Assembly (NCBI GenBank): GCA_041477005.1
Contig: JBGOUJ010000018.1
Location: 1 to 30,664 of the forward strand
Length of the DNA stretch: 30,664 nucleotides
Direction: 5' to 3'
Origin: JBGOUJ01 sp041477005
GTDB taxonomy: Bacteria > Acidobacteriota > Terriglobia > Bryobacterales > JACQDG01
This document shows positions 13,828 to 20,865 of this stretch, in pieces. Below the pieces are notes generated by a model. That model saw nothing but the letters and a program-made list of their open reading frames with translations, had not been told where the DNA came from and searched no databases. Made by a program: the position numbers and the translations under genes. Each line of letters starts with the position of its first letter. Positions within the stretch are counted from its first letter, which is position 1.

Positions 13828-14755
13828 GCGCCTGCTCCCGTGGTTGAAATTAATCGTTCCGCTGGCTGTCGCGTTTTTTATCGGGCGGGTGATCTATCTG
13901 CAGTGGCAGAAGGTTCGCGCCTTTGACTGGCACTTTGACCCGCTGTTCCTGGCCCTGTCGTTCCTGGCTACGTCGTTCTGGTTTTTCGCGCGGGCGTTTG
14001 TGTGGCGGACCATCGTGGCTCACTTCGGCCGCCGGATCCCGTATACGGAAAGCGTCCGGATCTTTGTGTTATCGGAGTTGAGCCGGTACGTGCCGGGGAC
14101 GGTGTGGCAATACTTCAGCCGGGTTTATCTGTCGGCGGCGTGGGGCGTTCCGGCGTCGGTGGCGGTGTCGAGCGCGCTGATGGAGCTGCTGCTGCTGGCG
14201 CTGGCGGCAGTCCCGCTGGTGCTGTGGCATATCGGCGAAGTGTTTCCGGTGATGGAGCACGCGCAGCGGATTCTTCTGCTCGCCTTTCCGGTGGGGGCGG
14301 CGATTGTGCTGCAACCGGCGATACTGAACCGCGTGGCCCGGGCCGTGCTGCCTCGGCTCAAGATGGAGTACACGCCGATCGAGCTGCGGTTTCGGACGCT
14401 GGCCGGGCTATGGGCGGTTTGCCTGCTGGTGTGGGTGGTGTTCGGGACCGGCTTCGTTCTGTTCGCGCGGAGCCTGACGCCGCTTCGCGTCTCGGACGCG
14501 CTGCCCGTCGTCAGCCAGTACGCGGCCTCCTGGCTGGTCGGAGTGGTCACGCTCTATGCGCCGGGGGGCATCGGGGTGCGGGAGGGCATCCTGGGACTGC
14601 TGCTGGGGAAGATCTTGCCGCTGGGCACGGCGTTTATAGTGGCGGTGCTGAGCCGGTTATGGCTGGTGGGGCTGGAGCTGTTCTGGGCGGCCGCCGCGCA
14701 GATCTATTTTCGGGTTCCGGCGCCCAAGCCGGCGCCGGCGCCCGAGCGCCGATAG
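13820..14755 (+). CDS. Lysylphosphatidylglycerol synthase TM-region-like (UPF0104) membrane protein
   Basis: A multi-spanning inner-membrane protein of about 311 residues with several predicted helices, of the AglD/YbhN/UPF0104 group (the flippase-like part of MprF). Signatures: LSFLATSFWFFARAFVWRTIVAHFGRRIPYTESVRIFVLSELSRYVPGTVWQYFSRVYL near the start and LYAPGGIGVREGILGLLLGKIL near the end. Members move or help export lipid-linked sugars. The open frame reaches back to 13712, but that part only mirrors the upstream gene; the TTG at 13820 with GGGAG at 13811-13815 is the sensible start and overlaps the GT2 stop. Its 3' end overlaps the convergent glycosyltransferase gene by 52 bp. The pairing of GT2 and this protein is common in envelope glycolipid synthesis. 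Confidence 0.85.
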   Translation: MIKRLLPWLKLIVPLAVAFFIGRVIYLQWQKVRAFDWHFDPLFLALSFLATSFWFFARAFVWRTIVAHFGRRIPYTESVRIFVLSELSRYVPGTVWQYFSRVYLSAAWGVPASVAVSSALMELLLLALAAVPLVLWHIGEVFPVMEHAQRILLLAFPVGAAIVLQPAILNRVARAVLPRLKMEYTPIELRFRTLAGLWAVCLLVWVVFGTGFVLFARSLTPLRVSDALPVVSQYAASWLVGVVTLYAPGGIGVREGILGLLLGKILPLGTAFIVAVLSRLWLVGLELFWAAAAQIYFRVPAPKPAPAPERR

Positions 14756-16257
14756 ACACGGTAGCCCAGAACGCGGCTCGGCGAGTGACGGTCCCACCAG
14801 CTCTTGGGATCGGTGTAGCTGTATTCCCATACCAACTGATAATCCGCAGTCAGCATCCGGGGCGCCTTGCCGTGGTTATCCCAGACCACGAACCAATCGA
14901 CGCCGGGGTAATCGTCGAAGACGTAAGCCGGGAGGATGGCGCGGCGGCGCTGGTTGCGGGGCTCGTCGCTGTCGAGCAGGTTGTCCCACTGGAGCCAGGG
15001 CAGATTGAAGTAGGTCATCATGCCCTGCACGTTGCGGTAGAAAGCGACCGTTTCGCCGCGGGCGACGTGGGAACGGAGGAAATCGACGATGGGCTCGTTG
15101 CAGGTGGTGTCGCGAGTGAGCTGGCGCTCGACGGCATGCTCGCACCAGCCGTGATAGAAGTTCAGGTTGGGCCAGATCAAGGCGAAGACAAAGAAGGCCG
15201 CGGCCCAGGCGGTCCCGGCGAGCGCGCGCAGCCGCTCCGCAAGAATCGCCGCCAGCAGCAGAACCGGCGGGAGGATCTGAAAGTAGTAGCGGGGCAGGGC
15301 GGCCCCTTTGGCGACCAGAACGGTTGCCGCCACCGAGACCACCAGGATGGCGGCGGCGAGCAAGGCGCTCCAGCCGATCAGGCCGCGCTGGCGGCGCCGC
15401 ACAAAGACATACCAGGCCGCCGGAATCATCGCCGCCAGGGGAATCATCCGGAACATTTCCTGGCAGTGATACTGGATTGCCTCCGCGTACTCGCTCCAGC
15501 GGACGGCCTGCGCGGCGGGCGTACCAGCCACAAACTCGGAATGCACCAGCAGGAACTCCGCCGCGAGCGGCAACGCCAGAACGGCCGACACGGCCAGGAA
15601 GCGGCGGATCAGGGTGTGGTCGCGGGTGAGCAGGACGAAGAGAGTGAGCGAGATCCACAGGCCGCCGAAGCTGACGTAGTTGGCCAGGTAGATCAGCAGG
15701 CCGTAAAGGCCCAGGCGCAGGTGGAAGCTCCAGCGGCGGGCCCGCTCGGGATCCCGGAAGTAGCGGACAAATTCCAGGAGAATCAGGGAAGTGAAGAGTA
15801 CAACCAATATATAATAGCGGGCCTGGCGGGCGGCGGTCAGAAAATAGATGGATGTTGCCCCGGCCAGCGGAGCCAGCAGCGCGGCCGCCCACGGGGCAAA
15901 CAGGTCCCGGCCCAGGCGATAGAGAACCCATAGCGACAAAGCACCGCAGAGCACGAACGGCATCCGTGCGGCGACCGTACCGGCGCCCGCCACCAGAAAA
16001 CCGAGAGCGGCCACGTAGAACTGCAGCCAGCCTTGCATCACCGGCAGGAAGCGATCGTTGAAATCGTGCCCGTCGGCGGCCTGCGCGATGAGGCGCGTTC
16101 CGTTGAAGACCCGCGGCACGATCGAGCGGCGCTCGGCCATCTCGCGCCCCCAGCACGCGGTGGTCGCTTCGTCGCGCCACAGCACCGTGCCGTTGATGCG
16201 CCACAGGAGTGTGTACGCTGAAAGTAGTATTACTGAGATCGATAAAATCAATTTCAT
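14704..16257 (-). CDS. Polytopic membrane glycosyltransferase, PMT/ArnT-like (GT39/GT83 type)
   Basis: A 517-residue integral membrane protein with about ten helices. The first loop carries LWRDEATTACWGREM (D29, E30), the acidic pair that in GT-C enzymes of the PMT/ArnT type lies in the first exposed loop and is catalytic. Next come SLWVLYRLGRDLF and IYFLTAARQARYYILVVLF, the usual second and third helix motifs of the family. The C-terminal 130 residues (YHGWCEHAVERQL onward) form a soluble domain. It would move a sugar from a polyprenyl-phosphate donor to an outer-envelope target, a donor such as the GT2 product nearby; this pairing is inference. Convergent with, and overlapping, the flippase-like gene. 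Confidence 0.82.
   Translation of the reverse strand: MKLILSISVILLSAYTLLWRINGTVLWRDEATTACWGREMAERRSIVPRVFNGTRLIAQAADGHDFNDRFLPVMQGWLQFYVAALGFLVAGAGTVAARMPFVLCGALSLWVLYRLGRDLFAPWAAALLAPLAGATSIYFLTAARQARYYILVVLFTSLILLEFVRYFRDPERARRWSFHLRLGLYGLLIYLANYVSFGGLWISLTLFVLLTRDHTLIRRFLAVSAVLALPLAAEFLLVHSEFVAGTPAAQAVRWSEYAEAIQYHCQEMFRMIPLAAMIPAAWYVFVRRRQRGLIGWSALLAAAILVVSVAATVLVAKGAALPRYYFQILPPVLLLAAILAERLRALAGTAWAAAFFVFALIWPNLNFYHGWCEHAVERQLTRDTTCNEPIVDFLRSHVARGETVAFYRNVQGMMTYFNLPWLQWDNLLDSDEPRNQRRRAILPAYVFDDYPGVDWFVVWDNHGKAPRMLTADYQLVWEYSYTDPKSWWDRHSPSRVLGYRVYRRSGAGAGLGAGTRK
14728..14739. other. Perfect GC palindrome inside the convergent overlap
   Basis: GCCGGCGCCGGC is a perfect 12-bp palindrome, set in a longer GGCGCC-rich stretch, in the 52 bp shared by the ends of the two convergent genes at 13820 and 14704. 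Both proteins read low-complexity tails here (Pro/Ala one way, Gly/Ala the other). It might form a bidirectional hairpin near both gene ends, but neither strand shows a following T-run. Confidence 0.5.
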
Positions 16258-16499
16258 GAAGCGGACTTAATTTACGGCAAGCGCGCGATCCGCCATTTTC
16301 CCACGGCTGTTCTTCCGCCGCGAAACTTTTCACTCAGCACCGAAAACAACACGTTCCGCCGGCGCAGTAAGGCAGTGGGGGCGACAAGTGACGAGTGGGG
16401 AACGCCAAACGGCGCTCTTCACTCGTCGTCGTTTCTTGGGTGCGGGCTCGGCCGGACGGGGGGCGGCGGGGAGTGCCGGAGGGTTGTGGCCGTCACCTG
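16258..16499. other. Intergenic region between tonB end and glycosyltransferase start
   Basis: About 240 bp without a gene. The part next to 16257 should hold the promoter of the minus-strand glycosyltransferase; TAAATT at 16271-16276 (minus strand) is a weak -10 candidate 13 bp from the ATG. The part next to the tonB end holds the inverted repeat listed separately. Open frames over this stretch are composition artefacts. Confidence 0.5.
16390..16427 (-). terminator. Two-tier inverted repeat downstream of tonB
   Basis: Outer arms GACGAGTG (16390-16397) and CACTCGTC (16420-16427) are perfectly complementary; inside them CGCC (16403-16406) pairs with GGCG (16411-16414). The structure lies about 70 bp past the tonB stop, at the end of the whole fabZ-to-tonB run, a sensible place for a terminator. 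It lacks a U-run on the minus strand, so it may instead be a 3' processing or repeat element. Confidence 0.45.
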
Positions 16500-17432
16500 T
16501 CACCGCTTTACCGCGATGTTGTAGAGGAACGTGAACTGGAGCCGGACCTCGTTGCCTCGGAATTCGGGGGGCAACGGAGGGAAGGGGTTGGAAGCGCTGA
16601 TGCCGGCCACGGCGGCGCGGTCGAGGGTTTCATAGCCGGAAGCATCGGCGATGACGAGCTTGGAAACATTGCCGTTGCGGACGATGATGAACTGGATGGC
16701 CACGCGGCCGCGCACCATGCCCAGGCGGGCGCTCTCGGGGAGCACGGCGTACCAGTTGCGGCGCACGGAGGCCAGGATGCGCGCCAAATAGGGCCGAAAG
16801 TCCACCCCCTTAGGGTCGCTCAACAACTCCAGGTTGCTGCCGGAGTTGCCCGGCGAGGGCAGGGTGAATCCATCAACGGCGCCGCCGCCGAAACCGTCGC
16901 CGACCGCTGCGCCGCCGCGAGCCGCATTGCGGGAAAGATCGCGGACGGCGCCGTCGATCACGTTGCCGGGATGCTGTTGGGCGAGCAGGCCGGGCTGCAG
17001 CGGACCCTGCTTGCCCGCCGGGCCCTTATCCACGTTTTCCAGCGCGAGCTTGGGCGGGGCTGGTGGAGGAGGCTGCTGGATCAGCGGGGCCAGCGTGGTC
17101 GAGAGGGTGGGCTCGGGGTTGGGGACGATTTGAGGCGGCTTCTCCTCTCTTGACAGGTCCCCTTTGGAGGGCGGAGGGGGCGGCGGCGCCGAGGGAATCG
17201 ACTTCGGCGTGAACAACTTGAGAGGTTTCACGGGCTCCGCCTCGCCCAGAAACATCTTCGAGCGAGGCCCCCGGTTCGGCTCCTTCTGGGTCAGCTCGGC
17301 GGGTAGGGGGTAGATCAGGGTGACGTGTTCTCCGGGCCGGCGCGGGGGCGGCGCCTTGGGGGGCGGGAAAAGCCTGCCATAGAGGACCAGTATGACAATG
17401 ACGACCAGGTGCGTTGCGACCGAGCCGAGCAC
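16500..17432 (-). CDS. TonB-like energy transducer with C-terminal TonB domain
   Basis: A protein of at least 310 residues that would couple the proton gradient of the inner membrane to TonB-dependent receptors. It has one membrane helix (LGSVATHLVVIVILVLYGRLF), a long Pro-rich periplasmic spacer, including PPPPPPSK and QQPPPPAPPK, and a C-terminal TonB domain (about 215-310; RNWYAVLPESARLGMVRGRVAIQFIIVRNG through FPPLPPEFRGNEVRLQFTF). The GTG at 17430-17432 given here is the first acceptable in-frame start, but it cuts into the start of the helix. The frame upstream (17433-17510) looks coding (FHLYPEGWEEPVSSPRHQRA) and lacks ATG/GTG/TTG. An ATG with GGAG 4 bp upstream exists at 17501-17503 in another frame, so a frameshift near the start is likely. 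No exbB/exbD in the window. Confidence 0.85.
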   Translation of the reverse strand: MLGSVATHLVVIVILVLYGRLFPPPKAPPPRRPGEHVTLIYPLPAELTQKEPNRGPRSKMFLGEAEPVKPLKLFTPKSIPSAPPPPPPSKGDLSREEKPPQIVPNPEPTLSTTLAPLIQQPPPPAPPKLALENVDKGPAGKQGPLQPGLLAQQHPGNVIDGAVRDLSRNAARGGAAVGDGFGGGAVDGFTLPSPGNSGSNLELLSDPKGVDFRPYLARILASVRRNWYAVLPESARLGMVRGRVAIQFIIVRNGNVSKLVIADASGYETLDRAAVAGISASNPFPPLPPEFRGNEVRLQFTFLYNIAVKR

Positions 17433-17516
17433 GGCGCGCTGGTGGCGCGGGGATGAGACAGGCTCCTCCCAGCCCTCGGGGTATAAATGAAACTCCAGCT
17501 CATCCGGCTCCGTACG

Positions 17517-18476
17517 TTACCTTCCCTGCCCGGCGATTGTAGCCGCCACCACCCGGGCGTGCGATTCGATTTCTTCTATTATTCTAAGCGCAACGGCGAG
17601 CGCCTGTCGGCCCTCTTCGCCGCTGACGCGTCCCACTACGCGTGTTTTCACCGCATCCAGAAACGCCGCCATTTCCCGGCGCAGCGGCTCGGCCCGCTCG
17701 ACCGGCAACGGCTCGAACTGAATCTGGTTGGACGGGCTGACTGCGAAAATAGCGCCGTCCTGGCGGGAATAGTCCACCGAAATATATTGACGTGGCTGGA
17801 AGAAGCGAAGTTTTCTTATTTTCTCGGTAGAAACGCGACTGGCGGTAAAGTTGGCGACACAGCCGTTCTGGAATTGGACCCGGACGTGGGCGATATCGGT
17901 GTGGGGCGAGAGGACGGGCAAACCCACGGCGTGGATCTGCTGGATTTCGCTCGAAACCAGGCTGAGGACGATGTCGATGTCGTGGATCATCAGGTCCAGA
18001 ACCACGTCGATATCGAGGCTGCGAGGCGTGAAGACGCTCATGCGGTGGACCTCGAAGAACAGGGGAAGCCTGGCGCGGGCGGCAGCGGCTTCGACGGCTG
18101 GGTTGAATCGCTCCAGGTGGCCGACGTGGAGGATGCGGGCGTGGTCGCGTGCGGCGGCGAGCAGCCGGTCGGCCGAGGCCAGGTCGGCGGCGATGGGCTT
18201 CTCGACCAGCAAGTCCACGTCGTGGGAGAGCAGGTCGATGCCGATGGGGGCGTGCAGGGAGGTGGGGGCGGCGAGAGTGGCGGCGTCGATGCGGCCGAAC
18301 AGCTCGCGGTAGTCGGCGACGGCCGCGGCGCCGTAGGAGGCGGCCACCTGCTGGGCGCGCGGCAGATTGGGGTCGGCGACGGCGACCAGCTCGGCCTCGG
18401 GAAGCTCGTGCAAGACGCGGGCGTGGTGTTGGCCGAATTCGCCGGCGCCGATGACCGCTACGCGGATTGTACCCAT
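17517..18476 (-). CDS. Gfo/Idh/MocA-family oxidoreductase, possibly GnnA-like
   Basis: A 319-residue NAD(P)-dependent oxidoreductase. The N-terminal Rossmann motif is VAVIGAGEFGQHHARVL (GxGxxG), with AVADPNLPRA as the second strand, and the family catalytic motif is E92-K93-P94 (LLVEKPIAADL). LDLMIHDIDIVLSL carries the usual substrate-site Asp/His region. It lies in the lipid A run between lpxI and tonB. In organisms that make GlcN3N-type lipid A, an oxidoreductase of this family (GnnA) next to lpxA oxidises UDP-GlcNAc at C3 and a transaminase (GnnB) follows. The position suggests that role, but no gnnB is in the window, so a different sugar-nucleotide reaction is possible. Confidence 0.85.
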   Translation of the reverse strand: MGTIRVAVIGAGEFGQHHARVLHELPEAELVAVADPNLPRAQQVAASYGAAAVADYRELFGRIDAATLAAPTSLHAPIGIDLLSHDVDLLVEKPIAADLASADRLLAAARDHARILHVGHLERFNPAVEAAAARARLPLFFEVHRMSVFTPRSLDIDVVLDLMIHDIDIVLSLVSSEIQQIHAVGLPVLSPHTDIAHVRVQFQNGCVANFTASRVSTEKIRKLRFFQPRQYISVDYSRQDGAIFAVSPSNQIQFEPLPVERAEPLRREMAAFLDAVKTRVVGRVSGEEGRQALAVALRIIEEIESHARVVAATIAGQGR

Positions 18477-18482
18477 AGAGAA

Positions 18483-18604
18483 CAGCCATCAGCCGTCAGC
18501 TATCAGCCATCAGCCATCAGCCATCAGCAACCGGGCTTCGGACGTGCTGAAAGTTCATGACTGGCGGCTTCCCTCCCTCGATAATAGCTGACTGCTGATG
18601 GCTG
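18483..18604. repeat. 14-bp repeats with a 21-bp inverted copy
   Basis: Tandem 14-bp units (consensus CAGCCATCAGCCAT) start at 18483, 18497 and 18511. An inverted copy lies at 18584-18604. The 21-bp arms 18483-18503 and 18584-18604 are complementary with one mismatch across an 80-bp loop. The element fills the gap between lpxI and the Gfo/Idh gene and belongs to the family seen at 11243-11298. Confidence 0.88.
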
Positions 18605-18611
18605 ACGTTGG

Positions 18612-19421
18612 TCATACCGGGCGAAACCCCACTATGGCTATTTCGGCTTGGTTTGCGGCCTGGAGCAGCTCGTCGCGGTCGAGCAGCAGGGTGCGGCCGG
18701 CGTCGATGGCCAGGGCGGTGGCGTTCGCCTGACGCATGGCGGCGACGGTTCGGGGGCCGATGACCGGCACGTCGAAGCGCATGTCCTGGTTGGGCTTCGA
18801 GACTTTGACCACGGTGAGCGGCCGGCCGTTGGCATGTTGGGCGGCGCGGAGCATGGCGGCGTCGGTCCCTTCCATGGCCTCCACGGCCACGCAGGCGCGG
18901 TCGCAGATCACGACGCTCTGGCCGATGTCGAAGGCGGCTAGAGCGCGGGCGACCTGGTGGCCGTAGGCGACGTCGGCGGCCTCCCGCTCGTCGAAACCGC
19001 GGGCGGTGAGCGGCCCCTCCGGAGCGAGCAGAGGCTGCAGGAAGGCGGTCGAATGCACCAGCTCGACCCCTTCCTCGGCCAGCACTCCGGCCACGGCGCC
19101 GAGCAGGGCGTCCGTGTTCCTGGTTTTCAGCGAGAGCAGCAGCTTCGCCAGGCGCCAGTCGGGGCGGATCGCGGAGAAGATCTGGGCGTGTTTGATCTGG
19201 CCGGCCATGACGGCGTGGGTCACGGACTCTTGCTTCAGGATCTGGATGAGCCGGGAGAGCTCGCCGATCGAGATCCAGTGGCAGCGGGAAGCCAGCGTCT
19301 CTATTTCCTGCTCGGCTTCGTCCTTCACCGCCACCACGACCATGTCCTGACCGGCGCCGCGGGCGGCCTGGAGGACGAGCAGCGGGAAGCGGCCGTTACC
19401 GGCGATCAGGGCGTACTTCAT
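18612..19421 (-). CDS. lpxI: UDP-2,3-diacylglucosamine pyrophosphatase LpxI
   Basis: A 269-residue cytosolic enzyme that hydrolyses UDP-2,3-diacylglucosamine to 2,3-diacylglucosamine 1-phosphate (lipid X) and UMP, the fourth step of lipid A synthesis. It replaces LpxH in many non-enterobacterial Gram-negatives. Visible: MKYALIAGNGRFPLLVLQAA at the start, VTHAVMAGQIKH, LLSLKTRNTDALLGAVAGVLAEEGVELV, and the C-terminal VVKVSKPNQDMRFDVPVIGP, where D217 corresponds to the essential Asp of Caulobacter LpxI. Length is as expected. It follows lpxA on the same strand after a 121-bp gap containing a short direct repeat. Confidence 0.95.
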   Translation of the reverse strand: MKYALIAGNGRFPLLVLQAARGAGQDMVVVAVKDEAEQEIETLASRCHWISIGELSRLIQILKQESVTHAVMAGQIKHAQIFSAIRPDWRLAKLLLSLKTRNTDALLGAVAGVLAEEGVELVHSTAFLQPLLAPEGPLTARGFDEREAADVAYGHQVARALAAFDIGQSVVICDRACVAVEAMEGTDAAMLRAAQHANGRPLTVVKVSKPNQDMRFDVPVIGPRTVAAMRQANATALAIDAGRTLLLDRDELLQAANQAEIAIVGFRPV

Positions 19422-19500
19422 AGGGCCGGCGATTCAACACAGGGCTCCAGGGGCGTCCCCAAGGACACCCCACGCGGACCGCACGAAGGCTTAAGTTTCT

Positions 19501-19528
19501 CCGTGCCCTCTTTCGCCGTGCCCTCTTT
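19501..19528. repeat. 15-bp-period direct repeat in the lpxA-lpxI gap
   Basis: CCGTGCCCTCTTT occurs exactly at 19501-19513 and 19516-19528, followed by a degenerate third copy near 19535. It lies between the lpxA stop and the lpxI start. It resembles short direct repeats in other intergenic gaps of this window and is not coding in a convincing frame. Confidence 0.75.
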
Positions 19529-19542
19529 GGTTAAGCCGTCTT

Positions 19543-20319
19543 TCACTTGACGACCCCGCGTTCCGACGACTGGATGAAGCGGACCAGCTCGGCCAGCTCG
19601 GGTGAGGCCTCGATTTCGGCGTGCATCCGCTCGATCGCCTGTGCGGTGTTGAGCTGGGAGCTTTTTAGCAGGCGGAAGGCCCTGTGCAGCCGCCGGACGG
19701 CTTCGGGCGAGAAGCCGCGGCGCTTGAGGCCCTCTTTGTTTTCGCCGAAGACGCGCGCTTCGCGGTCGACCCCGGTGAGCGAATAAGGCAGCACGTCGCG
19801 GGTGATGACGCTGTAGCCTGCGACCATGGCGTGCATGCCGACGCGGCAGAACTGGTGAACGCCGCTGAAGGCGCCGACCACCGCGTGATCGCCGATGTCC
19901 ACGTGCCCCCCGAGGGTGACGCCGTTGGCCAGGATACAGTGGGAGCCGATGTGGCAATCGTGGGCGATGTGGGCGTAGGCCATCACCAGGGTGGAATCGG
20001 CGATCGAGGTGAGGGCGCCGCCCCCGCGGGTGCCACGGTGGATGGTGACGAATTCGCGGATGCGGTTACGGTTGCCGATGCGCGTTTCGGCGCGCTCGCC
20101 CTTGTACTTCAGGTCCTGGGAGGCGACGCCGACGGTGGAATAGGGGTAAAACTCGTTGCCCTCGCCGATCCAGGTAGGGCCTTCTACGTAGACGTGGGCC
20201 AGCAGGCGGGTGGCGGGGCCGATCTCGACTTCGTCGGCGATGACACAGAACGGTCCGATCTCGGCGGTGGGGCCGATTCTGGCGCCGGGATGGACGACGG
20301 CGGAAGGGTGAACGGGCAT
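19543..20319 (-). CDS. lpxA: Acyl-ACP:UDP-N-acetylglucosamine O-acyltransferase LpxA
   Basis: A 258-residue left-handed beta-helix enzyme, first step of lipid A synthesis, moving an R-3-hydroxyacyl chain from ACP to UDP-GlcNAc or, in some species, to the 3-amino analogue. Hexapeptide repeats run through residues 1-185. Catalytic H120 aligns with E. coli His125 in AYAHIAHDCHIG, with H117 and H155 (GVHQFC) also kept. The residue aligned with the E. coli chain-length position Gly173 is Gly168, which would allow a long hydroxyacyl chain. The C-terminal helices (GLKRRGFSPEAVRRLHRAFRLL) are typical. It begins 4 bp after the fabZ stop, so the two are in one operon. Confidence 0.97.
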   Translation of the reverse strand: MPVHPSAVVHPGARIGPTAEIGPFCVIADEVEIGPATRLLAHVYVEGPTWIGEGNEFYPYSTVGVASQDLKYKGERAETRIGNRNRIREFVTIHRGTRGGGALTSIADSTLVMAYAHIAHDCHIGSHCILANGVTLGGHVDIGDHAVVGAFSGVHQFCRVGMHAMVAGYSVITRDVLPYSLTGVDREARVFGENKEGLKRRGFSPEAVRRLHRAFRLLKSSQLNTAQAIERMHAEIEASPELAELVRFIQSSERGVVK

Positions 20320-20323
20320 GGAG

Positions 20324-20770
20324 CTAGGCCGACGGCGCGGCCGGCTTGTCCGCCAGCTTGCAGAGCACGGTCGCTTCGGCGACCAGCACGCCGTCCACGG
20401 TCGCCCGGCCGCTCATCTTGCAGACCGAGACCTTCTTCTTGAGGACCGTCATCTCGATCCGCAACTGATCGCCAGGGACCACCGGGCGGCGGAACTTAGC
20501 GTTTTCGATCGAGCCAAACAGTACGAGCTTGTTGTCGCGGTCGGGGATGGCGCTCAGCAGCAGCACACCGCCAACCTGGGCCATGGCCTCGACGATCAGG
20601 ACGCCGGGCATGACCGGGAAGCCGGGAAAGTGGCCGGTGAAGAACGCCTCGTTGGCAGTCACGTTCTTGATCCCAACGATGCGGTCGGGTTCCATCTCCA
20701 CGATGCGATCGACCATCAGCATCGGATAGCGGTGGGGGAGGATGCGGTTGATGTCGTTGATGTCGAGCAT
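20324..20770 (-). CDS. fabZ: 3-hydroxyacyl-ACP dehydratase FabZ
   Basis: A 148-residue hot-dog-fold enzyme that dehydrates 3-hydroxyacyl-ACP in fatty-acid elongation; it competes with LpxA for the same hydroxyacyl-ACP, which explains the frequent fabZ-lpxA pairing. Motifs: INRILPHRYPMLMVDRI at the start and the catalytic GHFPGFPVMPGVLIVEAMAQ with H47 and E61. The frame is open to 20821 but the extension lies across an inverted repeat and is unlike FabZ, so the ATG at 20768-20770 was chosen. It heads the run fabZ-lpxA-lpxI-Gfo/Idh-tonB; lpxD is not adjacent. Divergent from the M20 peptidase gene. Confidence 0.96.
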   Translation of the reverse strand: MLDINDINRILPHRYPMLMVDRIVEMEPDRIVGIKNVTANEAFFTGHFPGFPVMPGVLIVEAMAQVGGVLLLSAIPDRDNKLVLFGSIENAKFRRPVVPGDQLRIEMTVLKKKVSVCKMSGRATVDGVLVAEATVLCKLADKPAAPSA

Positions 20771-20788
20771 GGCGCCCGTGGAATAGGG

Positions 20789-20826
20789 CCGGCTTGTCCC
20801 GGCAGGCAGGCAGCCCGACAAGCCGG
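20789..20826. repeat. Perfect 10-bp inverted repeat in the fabZ upstream region
   Basis: CCGGCTTGTC (20789-20798) and GACAAGCCGG (20817-20826) are exact complements around an 18-bp loop that includes GGCAGGCAGGCAG. It lies between the divergent fabZ and M20 peptidase starts and could be an operator, a leader hairpin for fabZ, or a dispersed repeat. Confidence 0.7.
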
Positions 20827-20851
20827 GGGCTTATCCGACGGGAAAAACGGC

Positions 20852-20857
20852 TATTAT
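20852..20857 (+). promoter_or_regulatory. -10-like box TATTAT, probable leaderless start
   Basis: TATTAT ends 8 bp before the GTG start at 20866. The spacer AGCAAGCC has no Shine-Dalgarno-like sequence. TTATCC at 20831-20836 is a weak -35 candidate 15 bp upstream. Confidence 0.45.
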
Positions 20858-20865
20858 AGCAAGCC

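Noticed and set aside
14002..15933. 643-codon plus-strand ORF
   Set aside because: It lies antisense to the membrane glycosyltransferase and across the end of the flippase-like gene. Its translation is Gly/Ala/Arg/Gln-rich without any domain, as expected for a GC-rich shadow frame.
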